From Methanolobus profundi (GTDB taxonomy: Archaea; Halobacteriota; Methanosarcinia; Methanosarcinales; Methanosarcinaceae), in NCBI RefSeq assembly GCF_900114835.1, contig NZ_FOUJ01000001.1:124001-188000 (forward strand): a DNA stretch of 64,000 bases. The letters are read 5' to 3'. Below are positions 47,125-55,565 of the stretch, in pieces; within the stretch, counting starts at the first letter, position 1; each line of letters starts with the position of its first letter. Both the position numbers and the translations under genes were made by a program. The notes under the pieces were generated by a model. The model was not told the DNA's origin. It was given only the letters and a program-made list of their open reading frames with translations, and did not search any database.

Positions 47125-48201
47125 ATGGATACATTAGCACCTGAAAAAGTCCGGTTACCTGAAAAACCGTTGTTTGTGTGCGTTCTTGGAAACACGGAAA
47201 CGGCCTACATAGAAGGCCTTTCTGCAGCTGGCAAGACTGCAAAACTGACCGATTATACGCCAGCAGGCGATGCAGAGGTCCTCGAGACAGGAACTATCAT
47301 TGATATTCCTATTCTCCCGATGACCCCTCCATATGATACTCCTACGCCTGCTCTGATCACACGTGCAGCACTATCGATCACTGGTATTCCTCATGTGTTC
47401 GTTAATGCCGGTCTGCGTGTCCTTCCGGCAAAGCAGGTACCTCTGATCGACATTGGCGGGAAGCCTGGTGATGATATCAGGAAGCCTGTTGCTGTTCATG
47501 ATGTGGAGGATGTTTTCGACAATGCCTTCAAGCTCGGTGAAAAGCTTGCAAAGGAACATGACCTTATTGTCATTGGGGAAAGTATTCCTGCCGGAACTAC
47601 TACTGCAAATGCTGTCCTTCAGGCCCTTGGGTATGATGGTAATGTAAGCAGCAGTTCGAATTCCAATCCGCTCGATCTGAAAAAGCAGGTCGTAGCTGAT
47701 GCACTTAAGTCCTCGGATATCACATTTGGTTCATTGCGCGAGACCCCACTTAAAGCCATAGAGGCCGTGGGTGATCCTATGATGGTTGCAGTTGCAGGTA
47801 TCACTGCAGGTCTTGGTGATACTCCTGTGATACTTGCAGGTGGTACTCAGATGGCCTCGATATTTGCTGTTGTCAAGCACATGGGATATGCTATGGATGA
47901 TGTCAAGATAGTCACCACCAGCTATGTGGTTCGTGATGAGACTGCTAACTTTGCAGAGCTTGCTGCTGAGATCGGTGCTGAGTATGAAGGTGCTGATCCG
48001 GAATTTGGCAGATCATCTTTCAAAGGTCTCCAGCAATATGAAGTGGGCTTTGTAAAAGAGGGCGTAGGTGCAGGTGGAGCGATCTATCTGACCGCCATGT
48101 TCGGTCATACCATGGAAGAGCTGCGCCTGAAGATAGAAGAACTCTGTGATGAGCTATGTAAGTTCGGTGATATCAACAGGGTTGCTGAAGCGGATATATA
48201 A
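47125..48201 (+). CDS. cobT: Archaeal CobT-family phosphoribosyltransferase
   Basis: This 358-residue protein belongs to the archaeal nicotinate-nucleotide:base phosphoribosyltransferase family, which activates the lower ligand of cobamides. Motifs include GIPHVFVNAGLRV, IGESIPAGTTTANAVL and VILAGGTQMASIFAV. Methanosarcinal methanogens need cobamides for their methyltransferases. It lies 53 bp after proS with no obvious ribosome binding site. Confidence 0.88.
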   Translation: MDTLAPEKVRLPEKPLFVCVLGNTETAYIEGLSAAGKTAKLTDYTPAGDAEVLETGTIIDIPILPMTPPYDTPTPALITRAALSITGIPHVFVNAGLRVLPAKQVPLIDIGGKPGDDIRKPVAVHDVEDVFDNAFKLGEKLAKEHDLIVIGESIPAGTTTANAVLQALGYDGNVSSSSNSNPLDLKKQVVADALKSSDITFGSLRETPLKAIEAVGDPMMVAVAGITAGLGDTPVILAGGTQMASIFAVVKHMGYAMDDVKIVTTSYVVRDETANFAELAAEIGAEYEGADPEFGRSSFKGLQQYEVGFVKEGVGAGGAIYLTAMFGHTMEELRLKIEELCDELCKFGDINRVAEADI

Positions 48202-48232
48202 AGATAATAGCAAAGAAGAGCGAGTGGTACCG

Positions 48233-48243
48233 CTAAATATATC
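48233..48243 (+). promoter_or_regulatory. TATA box of the tRNA-Trp gene
   Basis: CTAAATATATC lies 40-50 bases upstream of the mature 5' end; transcription would start near 48262, leaving a short 5' leader for RNase P. Confidence 0.5.
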
Positions 48244-48282
48244 TTTGATAAGATGTATTGTGGGGGTACTGCCCGAATATAT

Positions 48283-48477
48283 GGGGCTGTGGCCTAGCCC
48301 GGCATGGCGATGGGCTCCAGCGGATAAATGATGAACAACGGGTCTACTGAGACCAACCCGACGGGGTAGGTCTGTGAGGAACCGTTGGAGCACTGATGTG
48401 TGCTCAAGAACCTAGGCTGTTATACGCAGCTGTTCGGAGAGACCCGTCGATCGTGAGTTCGAATCTCACCAGCCCCA
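48283..48477 (+). tRNA. tRNA-Trp (CCA) with a 121-nt intron
   Basis: The acceptor stem GGGGCTG pairs with CAGCCCC (48470-48476), followed by discriminator A. The D arm is at 48292-48308, the T arm is GTGAG-TTCGAAT-CTCAC at 48453-48469. The anticodon stem ATGGG (48310-48314) pairs with CCCGT (48443-48447), and the loop contains CCA at 48317-48319. The intron (48321-48441) sits after position 37, the canonical site in euryarchaeal tRNA-Trp. The 3' CCA is not encoded. The exact splice points are inferred from the folded loop. Confidence 0.95.
48328..48396 (+). ncRNA. C/D box guide RNA inside the tRNA-Trp intron
   Basis: Box C ATGATGA (48328-48334), box D' CTGA (48347-48350), a C'-like TGTGAGGA (48373-48380) and box D CTGA (48393-48396) are in order. 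The element before D' (ACGGGTCT) is complementary to AGACCCGT of exon 2, placing the fifth paired base at C39. The element before D (GTTGGAGC) pairs with GCTCCAGC of exon 1, placing the fifth base at C34. This is the same arrangement as the haloarchaeal tRNA-Trp intron, which guides 2'-O-methylation of 34 and 39. Confidence 0.88.
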
Positions 48478-48481
48478 CTAT

Positions 48482-48525
48482 CACCCTTGCAGCATTTGTT
48501 TCTGCAAGGTGGGTATTTTCTTTTC
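48482..48525 (+). terminator. Terminator of the tRNA-Trp gene
   Basis: CCTTGCAG and CTGCAAGG pair across a 10-base loop, with further pairing outward through a bulge, followed by GGGTATTTTCTTTTC. Confidence 0.65.
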
Positions 48526-48682
48526 TAAGCCTAACCTTTATATGTAGATAGAACTATATAATTAATAGTAAAATTAAAACCAATAATTTTACCACTTTAA
48601 TGGACCTGATCAAGAGTTAACCATTAAATTTATATTGGAATGTATTTATTTAATTTACTTGTAAAAAGGGAGCCTATTATTC

Positions 48683-49444
48683 ATGCATGACAGGGATAAA
48701 GTACTCATAGTTGATGACGAACAAGCCATAGTGGAGTTAATGGGCCTTTACCTTAAGTCAGACTATGAAGTGATTCCTGCATATAGTGGTCAGGAAGCAC
48801 TGGACAAGGTAAAAAGTGAAAAACCTGATATCATTCTTCTTGATGTAATGATGCCGGATATGAATGGCTATGAGGTCTGTCGTGTCCTTAAGACGTCGGT
48901 TGAGACCCAGTTCCTTCCTGTTGTGATGGTCACTGCTCTTTCCGGTAAGGATGACCGTATCAAAGGTATCGAAGTAGGTGCTGATGAATTCCTTGGCAAG
49001 CCTGTAAATCGTCTTGAGCTTGTTACAAGGGTAAGATCTCTTTTAAGGATAAAACATCTTCAGGATAAGATCCTTGCTGAAAGGAATGAGGCAATGAACT
49101 ATCTGGATGTTGCTGGTTTTATTGTTTTTGTCCTTGATGCTGACATGAAGATACATCTTGTCAATACCAAGGGTAACGATATTCTGGGCTATGGTGAGTT
49201 CGAACTAATAGGTAATGATTTCATCAAGTCACTTGTTCCTGAAGCTACAGGGGAATCTCTCAGGGAAACATTGTCTCAGGCAGTTGGTGGTGAAGCTGAA
49301 CTTCCAGAGTTCACTGAACATCCTGTTATTACAAAAGATGGTAATGAGATACCTGTGCGCTGGTATGATGTTGTTCTGAAGGATAATTCAGGTAATGTCA
49401 CCGGGATATTACGTTCAGGCGAGGATCTGAGCAAGTTCCAGTGA
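48683..49444 (+). CDS. Response regulator with PAS domain
   Basis: The N-terminal receiver domain (residues 5-122) has Asp11/Asp12, phospho-acceptor Asp54 in LLDVMMPDMNG, Thr84 and Lys106 in LGKPVNR. A short coiled linker leads to a PAS domain (about 130-250) with GNDILGYGEFELIG. There is no output kinase or DNA-binding domain, so it probably works with a separate histidine kinase. Such orphan receiver-PAS proteins are common in Methanosarcinaceae. It starts 206 bp after the tRNA gene. Confidence 0.9.
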   Translation: MHDRDKVLIVDDEQAIVELMGLYLKSDYEVIPAYSGQEALDKVKSEKPDIILLDVMMPDMNGYEVCRVLKTSVETQFLPVVMVTALSGKDDRIKGIEVGADEFLGKPVNRLELVTRVRSLLRIKHLQDKILAERNEAMNYLDVAGFIVFVLDADMKIHLVNTKGNDILGYGEFELIGNDFIKSLVPEATGESLRETLSQAVGGEAELPEFTEHPVITKDGNEIPVRWYDVVLKDNSGNVTGILRSGEDLSKFQ

Positions 49445-49475
49445 TCATTGTTCTGTTATCCGTATAATATCTCTT

Positions 49476-49766
49476 TTATTCAAGGGTACAGTCCGTATCC
49501 TCTTTTCTCAGAACGTTCTTTGTAACGCAACACATCCATTTTTTATGTAGTGCAAGGTGTATTCCAGTGAATAGTATCATCAGGAATGCTGACCTGTTGT
49601 GTATGAGTGTCCATGTGGCTTTTGTGATCCCTATATATTCCTGATATCTTCCTCTGGGAACGCCGGAAGGCATCATGAAGTACATAACGGCTCCGGTTAT
49701 GGCAACTATCAGGAACAGTATTATTAAAACAAGGTCTATGGAATAGTTGAGCTTTGTTCTGTTCAT
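49476..49766 (-). CDS. DUF4405-type small membrane protein
   Basis: This 96-residue protein has two membrane helices (about residues 9-30 and 55-74) with histidines in LIHNRSAFLMILFTGIHLALH, a pattern of heme-b-binding helices in DUF4405 proteins. A short tail with WMCCV follows. It converges on the response regulator. It may be a small cytochrome b-like subunit; heme binding is inferred from the histidines only. Confidence 0.7.
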   Translation of the reverse strand: MNRTKLNYSIDLVLIILFLIVAITGAVMYFMMPSGVPRGRYQEYIGITKATWTLIHNRSAFLMILFTGIHLALHKKWMCCVTKNVLRKEDTDCTLE

Positions 49767-49872
49767 TTTATCTCTCTTTTTTAATCTGCATTGTCTTATA
49801 TGCTATATTTGCAATGTATCAGTTGTTATTCAAGTATTATATTCTTTTATTCAGTTCAGCTTGGTGCAAAGG

Positions 49873-49880
49873 TTTAAATT
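49873..49880 (+). promoter_or_regulatory. TATA box upstream of the eL15 superoperon
   Basis: TTTAAATT would direct initiation near 49900-49905, almost exactly where the structured leader (49904-49975) begins. Confidence 0.5.
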
Positions 49881-49892
49881 CGATCACGTTAA

Positions 49893-49979
49893 GTAGTAGT
49901 CCTGTTTCATTACCGGGATAAGTCCCGTGGGAATGTAGCTTCAAAGGAGCTGAACCGTGAAACTAGAAATGAAACTTAG
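49893..49979 (+). pseudogene. Probable TnpB C-terminal remnant with omegaRNA-like structure
   Basis: An open frame from 49893 ends at TAG 49977-49979 and encodes RDKSRGNVASKELNRETRNE near its end, which resembles the C-terminus of archaeal IS605-family TnpB. The nucleotide sequence contains GAACCGTGAAACTAGAAAT, like the conserved 3' end of TnpB omegaRNAs. It folds into an outer stem (GTTTCATT 49904-49911 with AATGAAAC 49968-49975) enclosing two hairpins (CGGGA/TCCCG at 49914-49927; AGCTTC/GGAGCT at 49937-49951). No transposase body is present. It ends 9 bases before the eL15 start. Confidence 0.55.
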
Positions 49980-49988
49980 GTGAACAAA

Positions 49989-50579
49989 TTGTCAAAATCA
50001 TTTTACGCATACGTAAGGGACGCATGGAAAGACCCGGACAGCACATATGTCCAGGAACTAAGATGGGAAAGACTCCAGGAATGGAGGAAGGAAGGCTCTG
50101 TCACAAAGATCAGACGTCCAACCCGTATTGACCGTGCCCGCTCCCTTGGATACAAGGCAAAGCAGGGAATCGTTGTAGCTCGTGTAAAGGTACGCAGAGG
50201 AGGTCTCCGAAAGTCAAGGTACATTCGTGGAAGACGTACACAGCGCATGGGTAAGAACAAGATCACCGGCGGAATGAGCATTCAGAGAATTGCTGAAGAG
50301 CGTGCTGGAAGGAAATTCCCTAACATGGAAGTTCTCAACTCATACTGGGTTGGAGAGGACGGAAAGGCAAAATGGTACGAGGTCATTCTCGTAGACCCAA
50401 GCCACCCTGTGATAAAGAGTGACAAGAACCTCAACTGGATATGCGCTAACACCCAGAAGGGACGTGCACAGCGCGGTAAGACCAGTGCAGGCCGTAAGGG
50501 CAGAGGTATGATGTCACGTGGTACAGGTACTGAGAAGAACAGACCAAGTATCAGGTCAAACCTTAACAGGGGCAAGTGA
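49989..50579 (+). CDS. rpl15e: 50S ribosomal protein eL15
   Basis: This 196-residue protein matches archaeal eL15: [63 protein letters not shown], and the basic [12 protein letters not shown] tail. The TTG at 49989 follows AGGTGA by 5 bases and gives the family N-terminus; a GTG at 49980 overlaps that site. It heads the RNase P/proteasome/exosome superoperon. Confidence 0.95.
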   Translation: MSKSFYAYVRDAWKDPDSTYVQELRWERLQEWRKEGSVTKIRRPTRIDRARSLGYKAKQGIVVARVKVRRGGLRKSRYIRGRRTQRMGKNKITGGMSIQRIAEERAGRKFPNMEVLNSYWVGEDGKAKWYEVILVDPSHPVIKSDKNLNWICANTQKGRAQRGKTSAGRKGRGMMSRGTGTEKNRPSIRSNLNRGK

Positions 50580-51031
50580 TCCATTATATTAGCCTGCGCG
50601 TGATCGCGCACTCAACTGAGGATCTTTCCAGGGTACGAGCTGCCCTGGACTTATTTTTACGGAATGCCATGGGCATGCCCGATGATGCTGTTACTGATGA
50701 ATTTGTTGATGTAACTGATATTGAAGGTCATTATGGTAATTCCTCTGTGATGCTCAGTTCTCAGATCACTCGCAGATCGGACTCTGTAAGACTTGCCAGG
50801 TTCATCCGGGAGAATATGTCCCAGGATGATGTGGATACCCTGCGCAGTGAAATGCCTGACAGGCTGGATGATGATCAGTTGTTCCACATGAGGTTCGATA
50901 AACAGTCCGCTTTCCTTGGAAAGATGGTACTTAGTTCCTCATCAGATTCCATTACTGTAAAGGTAAAGATAGCCACTTACCCTAAGGACCGTCTTCAGGC
51001 GGGTCGTATAGTGGAGGAATTATTTGGCTAG
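50576..51031 (+). CDS. COG1325 RNA-binding protein (predicted exosome-associated)
   Basis: This 151-residue protein has the COG1325 pattern, starting with [20 protein letters not shown], and is conserved at this place in the archaeal superoperon. It is predicted to bind RNA and was proposed as an exosome-associated factor from gene context. The GTG start overlaps the eL15 stop (GTGA). Downstream it overlaps the Rpp30 gene by 8 bases. Confidence 0.85.
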   Translation: MIHYISLRVIAHSTEDLSRVRAALDLFLRNAMGMPDDAVTDEFVDVTDIEGHYGNSSVMLSSQITRRSDSVRLARFIRENMSQDDVDTLRSEMPDRLDDDQLFHMRFDKQSAFLGKMVLSSSSDSITVKVKIATYPKDRLQAGRIVEELFG

Positions 51032-51746
51032 ACCCAAATTCTATGACCTGAATGTCCACACTGCTCCTGAAGGCAAAAACACGATCGAAGAAATGGTCCC
51101 TCTTGCAAAGCGCTTTGGCTATGCAGGAGTTGCCGTAACGGATCCTTCAAATTCCTGTAAACCTCTCAGATCTGCTGTAACTGATGGTTTCGAGATCATC
51201 AGTGGGGTCGAACTGAGTCCTGAGAATGCTTCTAAATTACATGGACTTGTAGGCAAGTACCGGCAAATGGTCGATGTGGTCGTTGTCCGTGGTGGCAGTG
51301 AAAGCATTAATCGGGCAGCGGTGGAGAATTCAAATGTGGATGTCCTATCTAACTTTGGTTCTATGAAGGAAAATGGTCTTAACCATGTTCTGGCAAAGTC
51401 CGCAAGCGACAATGATGTTGCTATTTCTTTTGATCTTTATGATATTATATATCTGCGTGGTGGCAGGAGAGTAAAAGCACTTTCTAATTTCAGGAAAGAC
51501 CTGTCCCTTGTTCGTAAGTATGATGTTCCTTTCATTCTCACAAGCAATGCAAGGTCATTATATGACCTGCGTGCTCCTCGTGAACTGATGGCCCTTGCAT
51601 CTCTTTTTGGTATGACCCGCGAGGAAGCTTTACATGGGCTTTCTGTGGTACCTCAGAGGATCCTTGCAAGGAATTGTCCGCCCGCTAATTATGTTATGGA
51701 TGGCGTGGAGATCGTGGACCCGTCGGAAGGAGGTTGTGATCAATGA
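51024..51746 (+). CDS. rnp3: RNase P protein component 3 (Rpp30)
   Basis: This 240-residue TIM-barrel protein (PHP-like) is one of the archaeal RNase P subunits that mature the tRNA 5' end. It has KFYDLNVHTAPEGKNTIEEM, GYAGVAVTDPSN, VVVVRGGSESINRAAVE and PFILTSNARSLYDLRAPREL. The start is TTG overlapping the previous gene. The stop overlaps the next start (ATGA). Confidence 0.93.
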   Translation: MARPKFYDLNVHTAPEGKNTIEEMVPLAKRFGYAGVAVTDPSNSCKPLRSAVTDGFEIISGVELSPENASKLHGLVGKYRQMVDVVVVRGGSESINRAAVENSNVDVLSNFGSMKENGLNHVLAKSASDNDVAISFDLYDIIYLRGGRRVKALSNFRKDLSLVRKYDVPFILTSNARSLYDLRAPRELMALASLFGMTREEALHGLSVVPQRILARNCPPANYVMDGVEIVDPSEGGCDQ

Positions 51747-52117
51747 AGGTACTTCCACCCACACTTCGTGAGAACAAAAGGTATCTTGCATTCGAGCTCA
51801 TTGCAGAGGGGCAAGTGAGCAGGGATGAATTGATAAGAGAGATATTTTCCGCATCGGGGAGTTTACTTGGTGATCTTGGCTCAAGTGAATGCAATATATG
51901 GCTTTTCGAATTCGAGGACCTCAAAGGTGTCATTAGTTGTGACAGGGATCATGTCTGGCAGACACGTGCTGTTCTTGCTACGATCAGTAGTATCAAGGGT
52001 AAAAAAGTGATCCTCCATGTGCTTGGTGTGTCCGGTACGGTTCTGGGTGCAACAAAAAAGTATTTAGAGGGTGCAGATATATTTAACCCCAAAGAACAGT
52101 CACATATAAATGAATAG
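51743..52117 (+). CDS. rnp2: RNase P protein component 2 (Pop5/Rpp14)
   Basis: This 124-residue subunit pairs with Rpp30 in archaeal RNase P. It has [20 protein letters not shown] and an RRM-like fold pattern ending [18 protein letters not shown]. Overlap with rnp3 by 4 bases ensures coordinated synthesis of the two partners. Confidence 0.93.
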   Translation: MKVLPPTLRENKRYLAFELIAEGQVSRDELIREIFSASGSLLGDLGSSECNIWLFEFEDLKGVISCDRDHVWQTRAVLATISSIKGKKVILHVLGVSGTVLGATKKYLEGADIFNPKEQSHINE

Positions 52118-52188
52118 AAAGCATATTTCAGTTAGTTATCGTATATATTCTATTATTATTTACAAATAAATTAGGAGATGAAGTGAAG

Positions 52189-52977
52189 ATGCAAATGGCA
52201 CCACAAATGGGTTATGATCGTGCAATTACAGTTTTTAGTCCAGATGGACGTCTCTTTCAGGTAGAATATGCAAGAGAGGCCGTTAAGAGAGGTACAACTG
52301 CAGCAGGTGTAAAAGCAAAGGACGGTGTGGTAATACTTGTGGACAAGAGGATCACAAGCAGATTGATCGAGGCGGAGTCCATTGAAAAGATATTCCAGAT
52401 CGATGACCACATAGGTGTCGCCACTTCAGGACTTGTTGCCGATGCCCGTGCACTTGTGGACAGGGCAAGGGTCGAGGCCCAGGTCAATATGGTCTCATAT
52501 GATGAGCCTATTGGTGTTGAAGTGATCGCCAAGAAGATATGTGATCACAAGCAGACCTACACACAGTATGGTGGTGTCCGTCCTTATGGTACTGCTCTTC
52601 TTATAGCAGGTGTTGACGATTCAAGACCACGTCTGTTCGAAAGCGACCCAAGCGGTGCACTCCTTGAGTACAAGGCAACAGCTATCGGAGCTGGAAGGAA
52701 TGCATTTATGGAGATATTTGAAGCAGATTACGATGATGACATGGACATCGACGCTGCTATCATGCTGGGTATGAAGGCACTTTATACTTCCACTGAAGGA
52801 AAGGTAGATGCAGCAACCCTTGAGCTTGGTGTAGTGACCCTTGAGGACCGCCAGTTCAGAAAACTGTCCGAAGAAGAGGTCTCAACCTTTGTTACAAGAG
52901 TTAGCGAAGAGCTCAAGGACGAAGTAAAAGAAGAAGATGCTGATGGCTCTGAAGGTCAGGAAGGGTCAACTGAATAA
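52189..52977 (+). CDS. psmA: Proteasome subunit alpha
   Basis: This 262-residue alpha subunit of the 20S proteasome begins [20 protein letters not shown] and has the [16 protein letters not shown] signature, [20 protein letters not shown] and GAGRNAFME. The ATG at 52189 matches the family start; a GTG 6 bases upstream is possible. The acidic C-terminus ([19 protein letters not shown]) is longer than in Methanosarcina. A TATA-like CGTATATATTC at 52140-52150 may give extra transcription. Confidence 0.96.
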   Translation: MQMAPQMGYDRAITVFSPDGRLFQVEYAREAVKRGTTAAGVKAKDGVVILVDKRITSRLIEAESIEKIFQIDDHIGVATSGLVADARALVDRARVEAQVNMVSYDEPIGVEVIAKKICDHKQTYTQYGGVRPYGTALLIAGVDDSRPRLFESDPSGALLEYKATAIGAGRNAFMEIFEADYDDDMDIDAAIMLGMKALYTSTEGKVDAATLELGVVTLEDRQFRKLSEEEVSTFVTRVSEELKDEVKEEDADGSEGQEGSTE

Positions 52978-53007
52978 TATTAATTAAGGTCGCGGGGTGA
53001 ATGTAAC

Positions 53008-53700
53008 ATGGTATCTCTTGATGAGTCGGTCATTGCAAGACTCAAGAAAGGAAAGAATCATTTTGAAGTATTCGTCGAACCAGAGGGTGCTTTTGCACTT
53101 AAGAGGGGAGAAAAGGCGAATATGGAGGATATAATCGCTGTAGAATCTATCTTCTATGATGCAAGTCAGGGTGACCATGTTGCAGAATCTGATCTGGTAG
53201 CCGCATTTGGCACCAATAATGTTCTGGAGATCGCTGAACAGATACTTGTTCACGGTGATCTTCAACTTACAAAAGAACAAAGGAAACGCATTCTGGAAGA
53301 GAAGACCAAACAGGTCATCACCATCATAGCACAGAATGCTATTAACCCCCAGACAAAAGCCCCTCATCCACCTACAAGGATCGAAAGAGCAATGGAAGAA
53401 GCAAAGGTCCATATCGATCCTATCAAAGGTGTTGATGAACAGGTGAACATTGTAATGAAGGCGATCCGTCCGATAATACCCATAAGGTTCGAAGAGGTCG
53501 ATGTTGCTGTGAAGGTTCCAGGTGAATACGCAGCAAAAGCTTACGGGGATATCGCCGGTTTTGCAACCCTTGTCAAGAATGAATGGCAGAGCGATGGTTC
53601 ATGGGTTGCGGTTGTAAAAATGCCTGCAGGTCTGCAGAATGATTTCTATGGGCTTATCAATCATCTCACCAAAGGGGATGCTGAAACTAAATTATTATGA
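53008..53700 (+). CDS. sdo1: Ribosome maturation protein SBDS (SDO1)
   Basis: This 230-residue protein releases eIF6 from the large subunit in the eukaryotic pathway. Three domains are visible: the FYSH domain (SLDESVIARLKKGKNHFEVF), the helical middle (LTKEQRKRILEEKTKQVITI, NPQTKAPHPPTRIERAMEEA) and a C-terminal ferredoxin-like domain. Its place between psmA and rrp4 is the standard archaeal order. Confidence 0.95.
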   Translation: MVSLDESVIARLKKGKNHFEVFVEPEGAFALKRGEKANMEDIIAVESIFYDASQGDHVAESDLVAAFGTNNVLEIAEQILVHGDLQLTKEQRKRILEEKTKQVITIIAQNAINPQTKAPHPPTRIERAMEEAKVHIDPIKGVDEQVNIVMKAIRPIIPIRFEEVDVAVKVPGEYAAKAYGDIAGFATLVKNEWQSDGSWVAVVKMPAGLQNDFYGLINHLTKGDAETKLL

Positions 53701-53709
53701 GGCTGCATA

Positions 53710-54486
53710 ATGGAGCGTGAAATTGTAATTCCGGGGCAGCTATTGTCCGAAAACAAGGCAGATTCCGGTCCTGGTACATATGTAAAGGACGGAAAGGTCT
53801 ATTCCCTTTTATATGGAGTAAAGAACGCAAAGAACAAGATAACTGTTATTCCTTTTTCCGGTAAATATATTCCATCACCCCGGGATTATGTCATAGGTAC
53901 GGTCATCGATGTTACTCCTTCCAACTGGATATTCGACATAGGTTCCCCGTATGACGGGCTACTGCATGTTTCGGAGTATCCAAGACGTGTGGATTCCGAT
54001 AAGATGGTAAGTACAATGGATTTCGGAAGTTCTGTTTTGCTTCGTATAAAAGATGTAAATTCATCCATGAAGGTCGAACTGACCATGAGAGAACGTGGTC
54101 TTAGGTCACTTGATGTTGGCCGTGTAATTGAAGTGACACCTACGAAGGTCCCGCGTATCATAGGACACGGTGGTTCTATGGTATCCCTGCTTAAGAAAGA
54201 GACGAATTGCGAGATGTTCGTTGGTCAGAATGGAAGAATATGGATAAACGGTAAAGATAGTGAAATGGACCTTCTCACAGAAGCTATTGAGCTTATTATG
54301 AAACATTCTCACACATCCGGATTGACGGATAGGATATCTCATTTCCTGAATAATGAGGATGATGTTGTTTCTGAGAAGGATGACGCTGTTTTGGAGAAGG
54401 ATCTCGCTGAGGATGAAGAAGATGAAGGCGAGATAAGGGAAGATACCTACAGAAAAGTAGATGCTCTTCTGGAAAATGATGATTGA
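53710..54486 (+). CDS. rrp4: Exosome RNA-binding subunit Rrp4
   Basis: This 258-residue cap subunit has an N-terminal domain, an S1 domain (about 60-130, YVIGTVIDVTPSNWIFDIGS, LLRIKDV) and a KH-like domain (about 140-200, IIGHGGSMVSLLKKETNCEM). The last 40 residues are acidic (EDDVVSEKDDAVLEKDLAEDEEDEGE). It binds and threads RNA into the Rrp41/Rrp42 ring. The next gene begins 53 bp downstream. Confidence 0.95.
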   Translation: MEREIVIPGQLLSENKADSGPGTYVKDGKVYSLLYGVKNAKNKITVIPFSGKYIPSPRDYVIGTVIDVTPSNWIFDIGSPYDGLLHVSEYPRRVDSDKMVSTMDFGSSVLLRIKDVNSSMKVELTMRERGLRSLDVGRVIEVTPTKVPRIIGHGGSMVSLLKKETNCEMFVGQNGRIWINGKDSEMDLLTEAIELIMKHSHTSGLTDRISHFLNNEDDVVSEKDDAVLEKDLAEDEEDEGEIREDTYRKVDALLENDD

Positions 54487-54539
54487 TCCGGAGTATCTCT
54501 TTTTGATCAGAGAGAATGTGCAAACATTGGAGAATTAAT

Positions 54540-55556
54540 ATGAGTGATAAACCTGAAAAGTTCATTGATGAAAATGGATTGCGTCTAGATGGCAGACGCA
54601 TCGACGAGATCAGGCCTATGAAGATGGAGATCGGTGTGCTCTCCAGGGCTGATGGTTCCTGTTATCTGGAGTGGGGTAAGAACAAGATACTCGCAGCAGT
54701 ATATGGCCCAAGGGAACTCCATCCAAGAAGATTACAAAAAGCTGATTCTGTATTGATCAGATATCGTTATAATATGGCTGCTTTCTCTGTAGAGGACCGT
54801 ATAAGGCCGGGACCAAGCAGAAGAAGTACTGAGATCTCAAAGGTAAGCAGAGAGGCATTCGAGCCTGTAGTTCTTACTCATCTTTATCCTGGTGCTGTTA
54901 TAGATGTATTTGCTGAGGTTCTTCAGGCAGATGCCGGAACCCGTACAGCAGCTATCAATGCAGCTTCCATGGCTCTCGCAGATGCCGGTATCCCTATGAA
55001 GGGACTTGTCTCTGCATGTGCTGTAGGAAAGGTCGACGGACAGCTTGTTCTTGACCTTAACAAGGCAGAAGATAATTTTGGTGATGCTGATATCCCTATG
55101 GCTATCACTTCCGAAGGTGAGATATCCCTTATCCAGATGGACGGTGACGTTACACAGGAAGAGTTCAAGAAAGCTATCGAGATGTGTAAGGAAGGATGCC
55201 GCCAGATCCTTGAGATACAGAAAGAGACCCTCAAGAACAAGTTCACGAAACTCGATGAGGTCGAGATCCCTGAGGATGAGGAAGAGGATGTTTCAGCTCT
55301 TGTTGAAAGCACACTCACATCCGCTGATGAGGGTGAGGCTTGCGAGGACGAAGAGGTCGTTGAGGAAGCTGATGCCGAGGATGACTCTGAAGATGTCGAT
55401 GATGTAGAGGATGTTGAGGACGACGAAGAGGCCGAAGATGAGGATGACGTTCCTGAAGAAAAGGCTGACGAGGTCGTTGAAGCAGATCCTTCATTCGAGG
55501 ATGTCGAAGAAGAGGAAGATGAAAACCCGGAAGATGATGAAGAAGAGACTGTCTGA
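54540..55556 (+). CDS. rrp41: Exosome exonuclease subunit Rrp41 with long acidic tail
   Basis: Rrp41 is the catalytic RNase PH-like subunit of the archaeal exosome. Residues 1 to about 238 form the normal core (GLRLDGRRIDEIRPMKMEIG, SVLIRYRYNMAAFS, RPGPSRRSTEISKVSREAFE, VDGQLVLDLNKAEDNFGDAD). A 95-100 residue tail made mainly of Asp and Glu follows; the usual family length is about 240-250. The ATG at 54540 follows TTGGAG. The tail is in frame, with the GAx codon bias expected for real coding. Confidence 0.95.
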   Translation: MSDKPEKFIDENGLRLDGRRIDEIRPMKMEIGVLSRADGSCYLEWGKNKILAAVYGPRELHPRRLQKADSVLIRYRYNMAAFSVEDRIRPGPSRRSTEISKVSREAFEPVVLTHLYPGAVIDVFAEVLQADAGTRTAAINAASMALADAGIPMKGLVSACAVGKVDGQLVLDLNKAEDNFGDADIPMAITSEGEISLIQMDGDVTQEEFKKAIEMCKEGCRQILEIQKETLKNKFTKLDEVEIPEDEEEDVSALVESTLTSADEGEACEDEEVVEEADAEDDSEDVDDVEDVEDDEEAEDEDDVPEEKADEVVEADPSFEDVEEEEDENPEDDEEETV

Positions 55557-55565
55557 GGTGTGATC

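Noticed and set aside
49976-49989. Pyrrolysine read-through of the TAG at 49977
   Set aside because: Although TAG can encode pyrrolysine in Methanosarcinaceae, read-through would run into the eL15 ribosome binding site and a stop in this frame is expected for a TnpB end.
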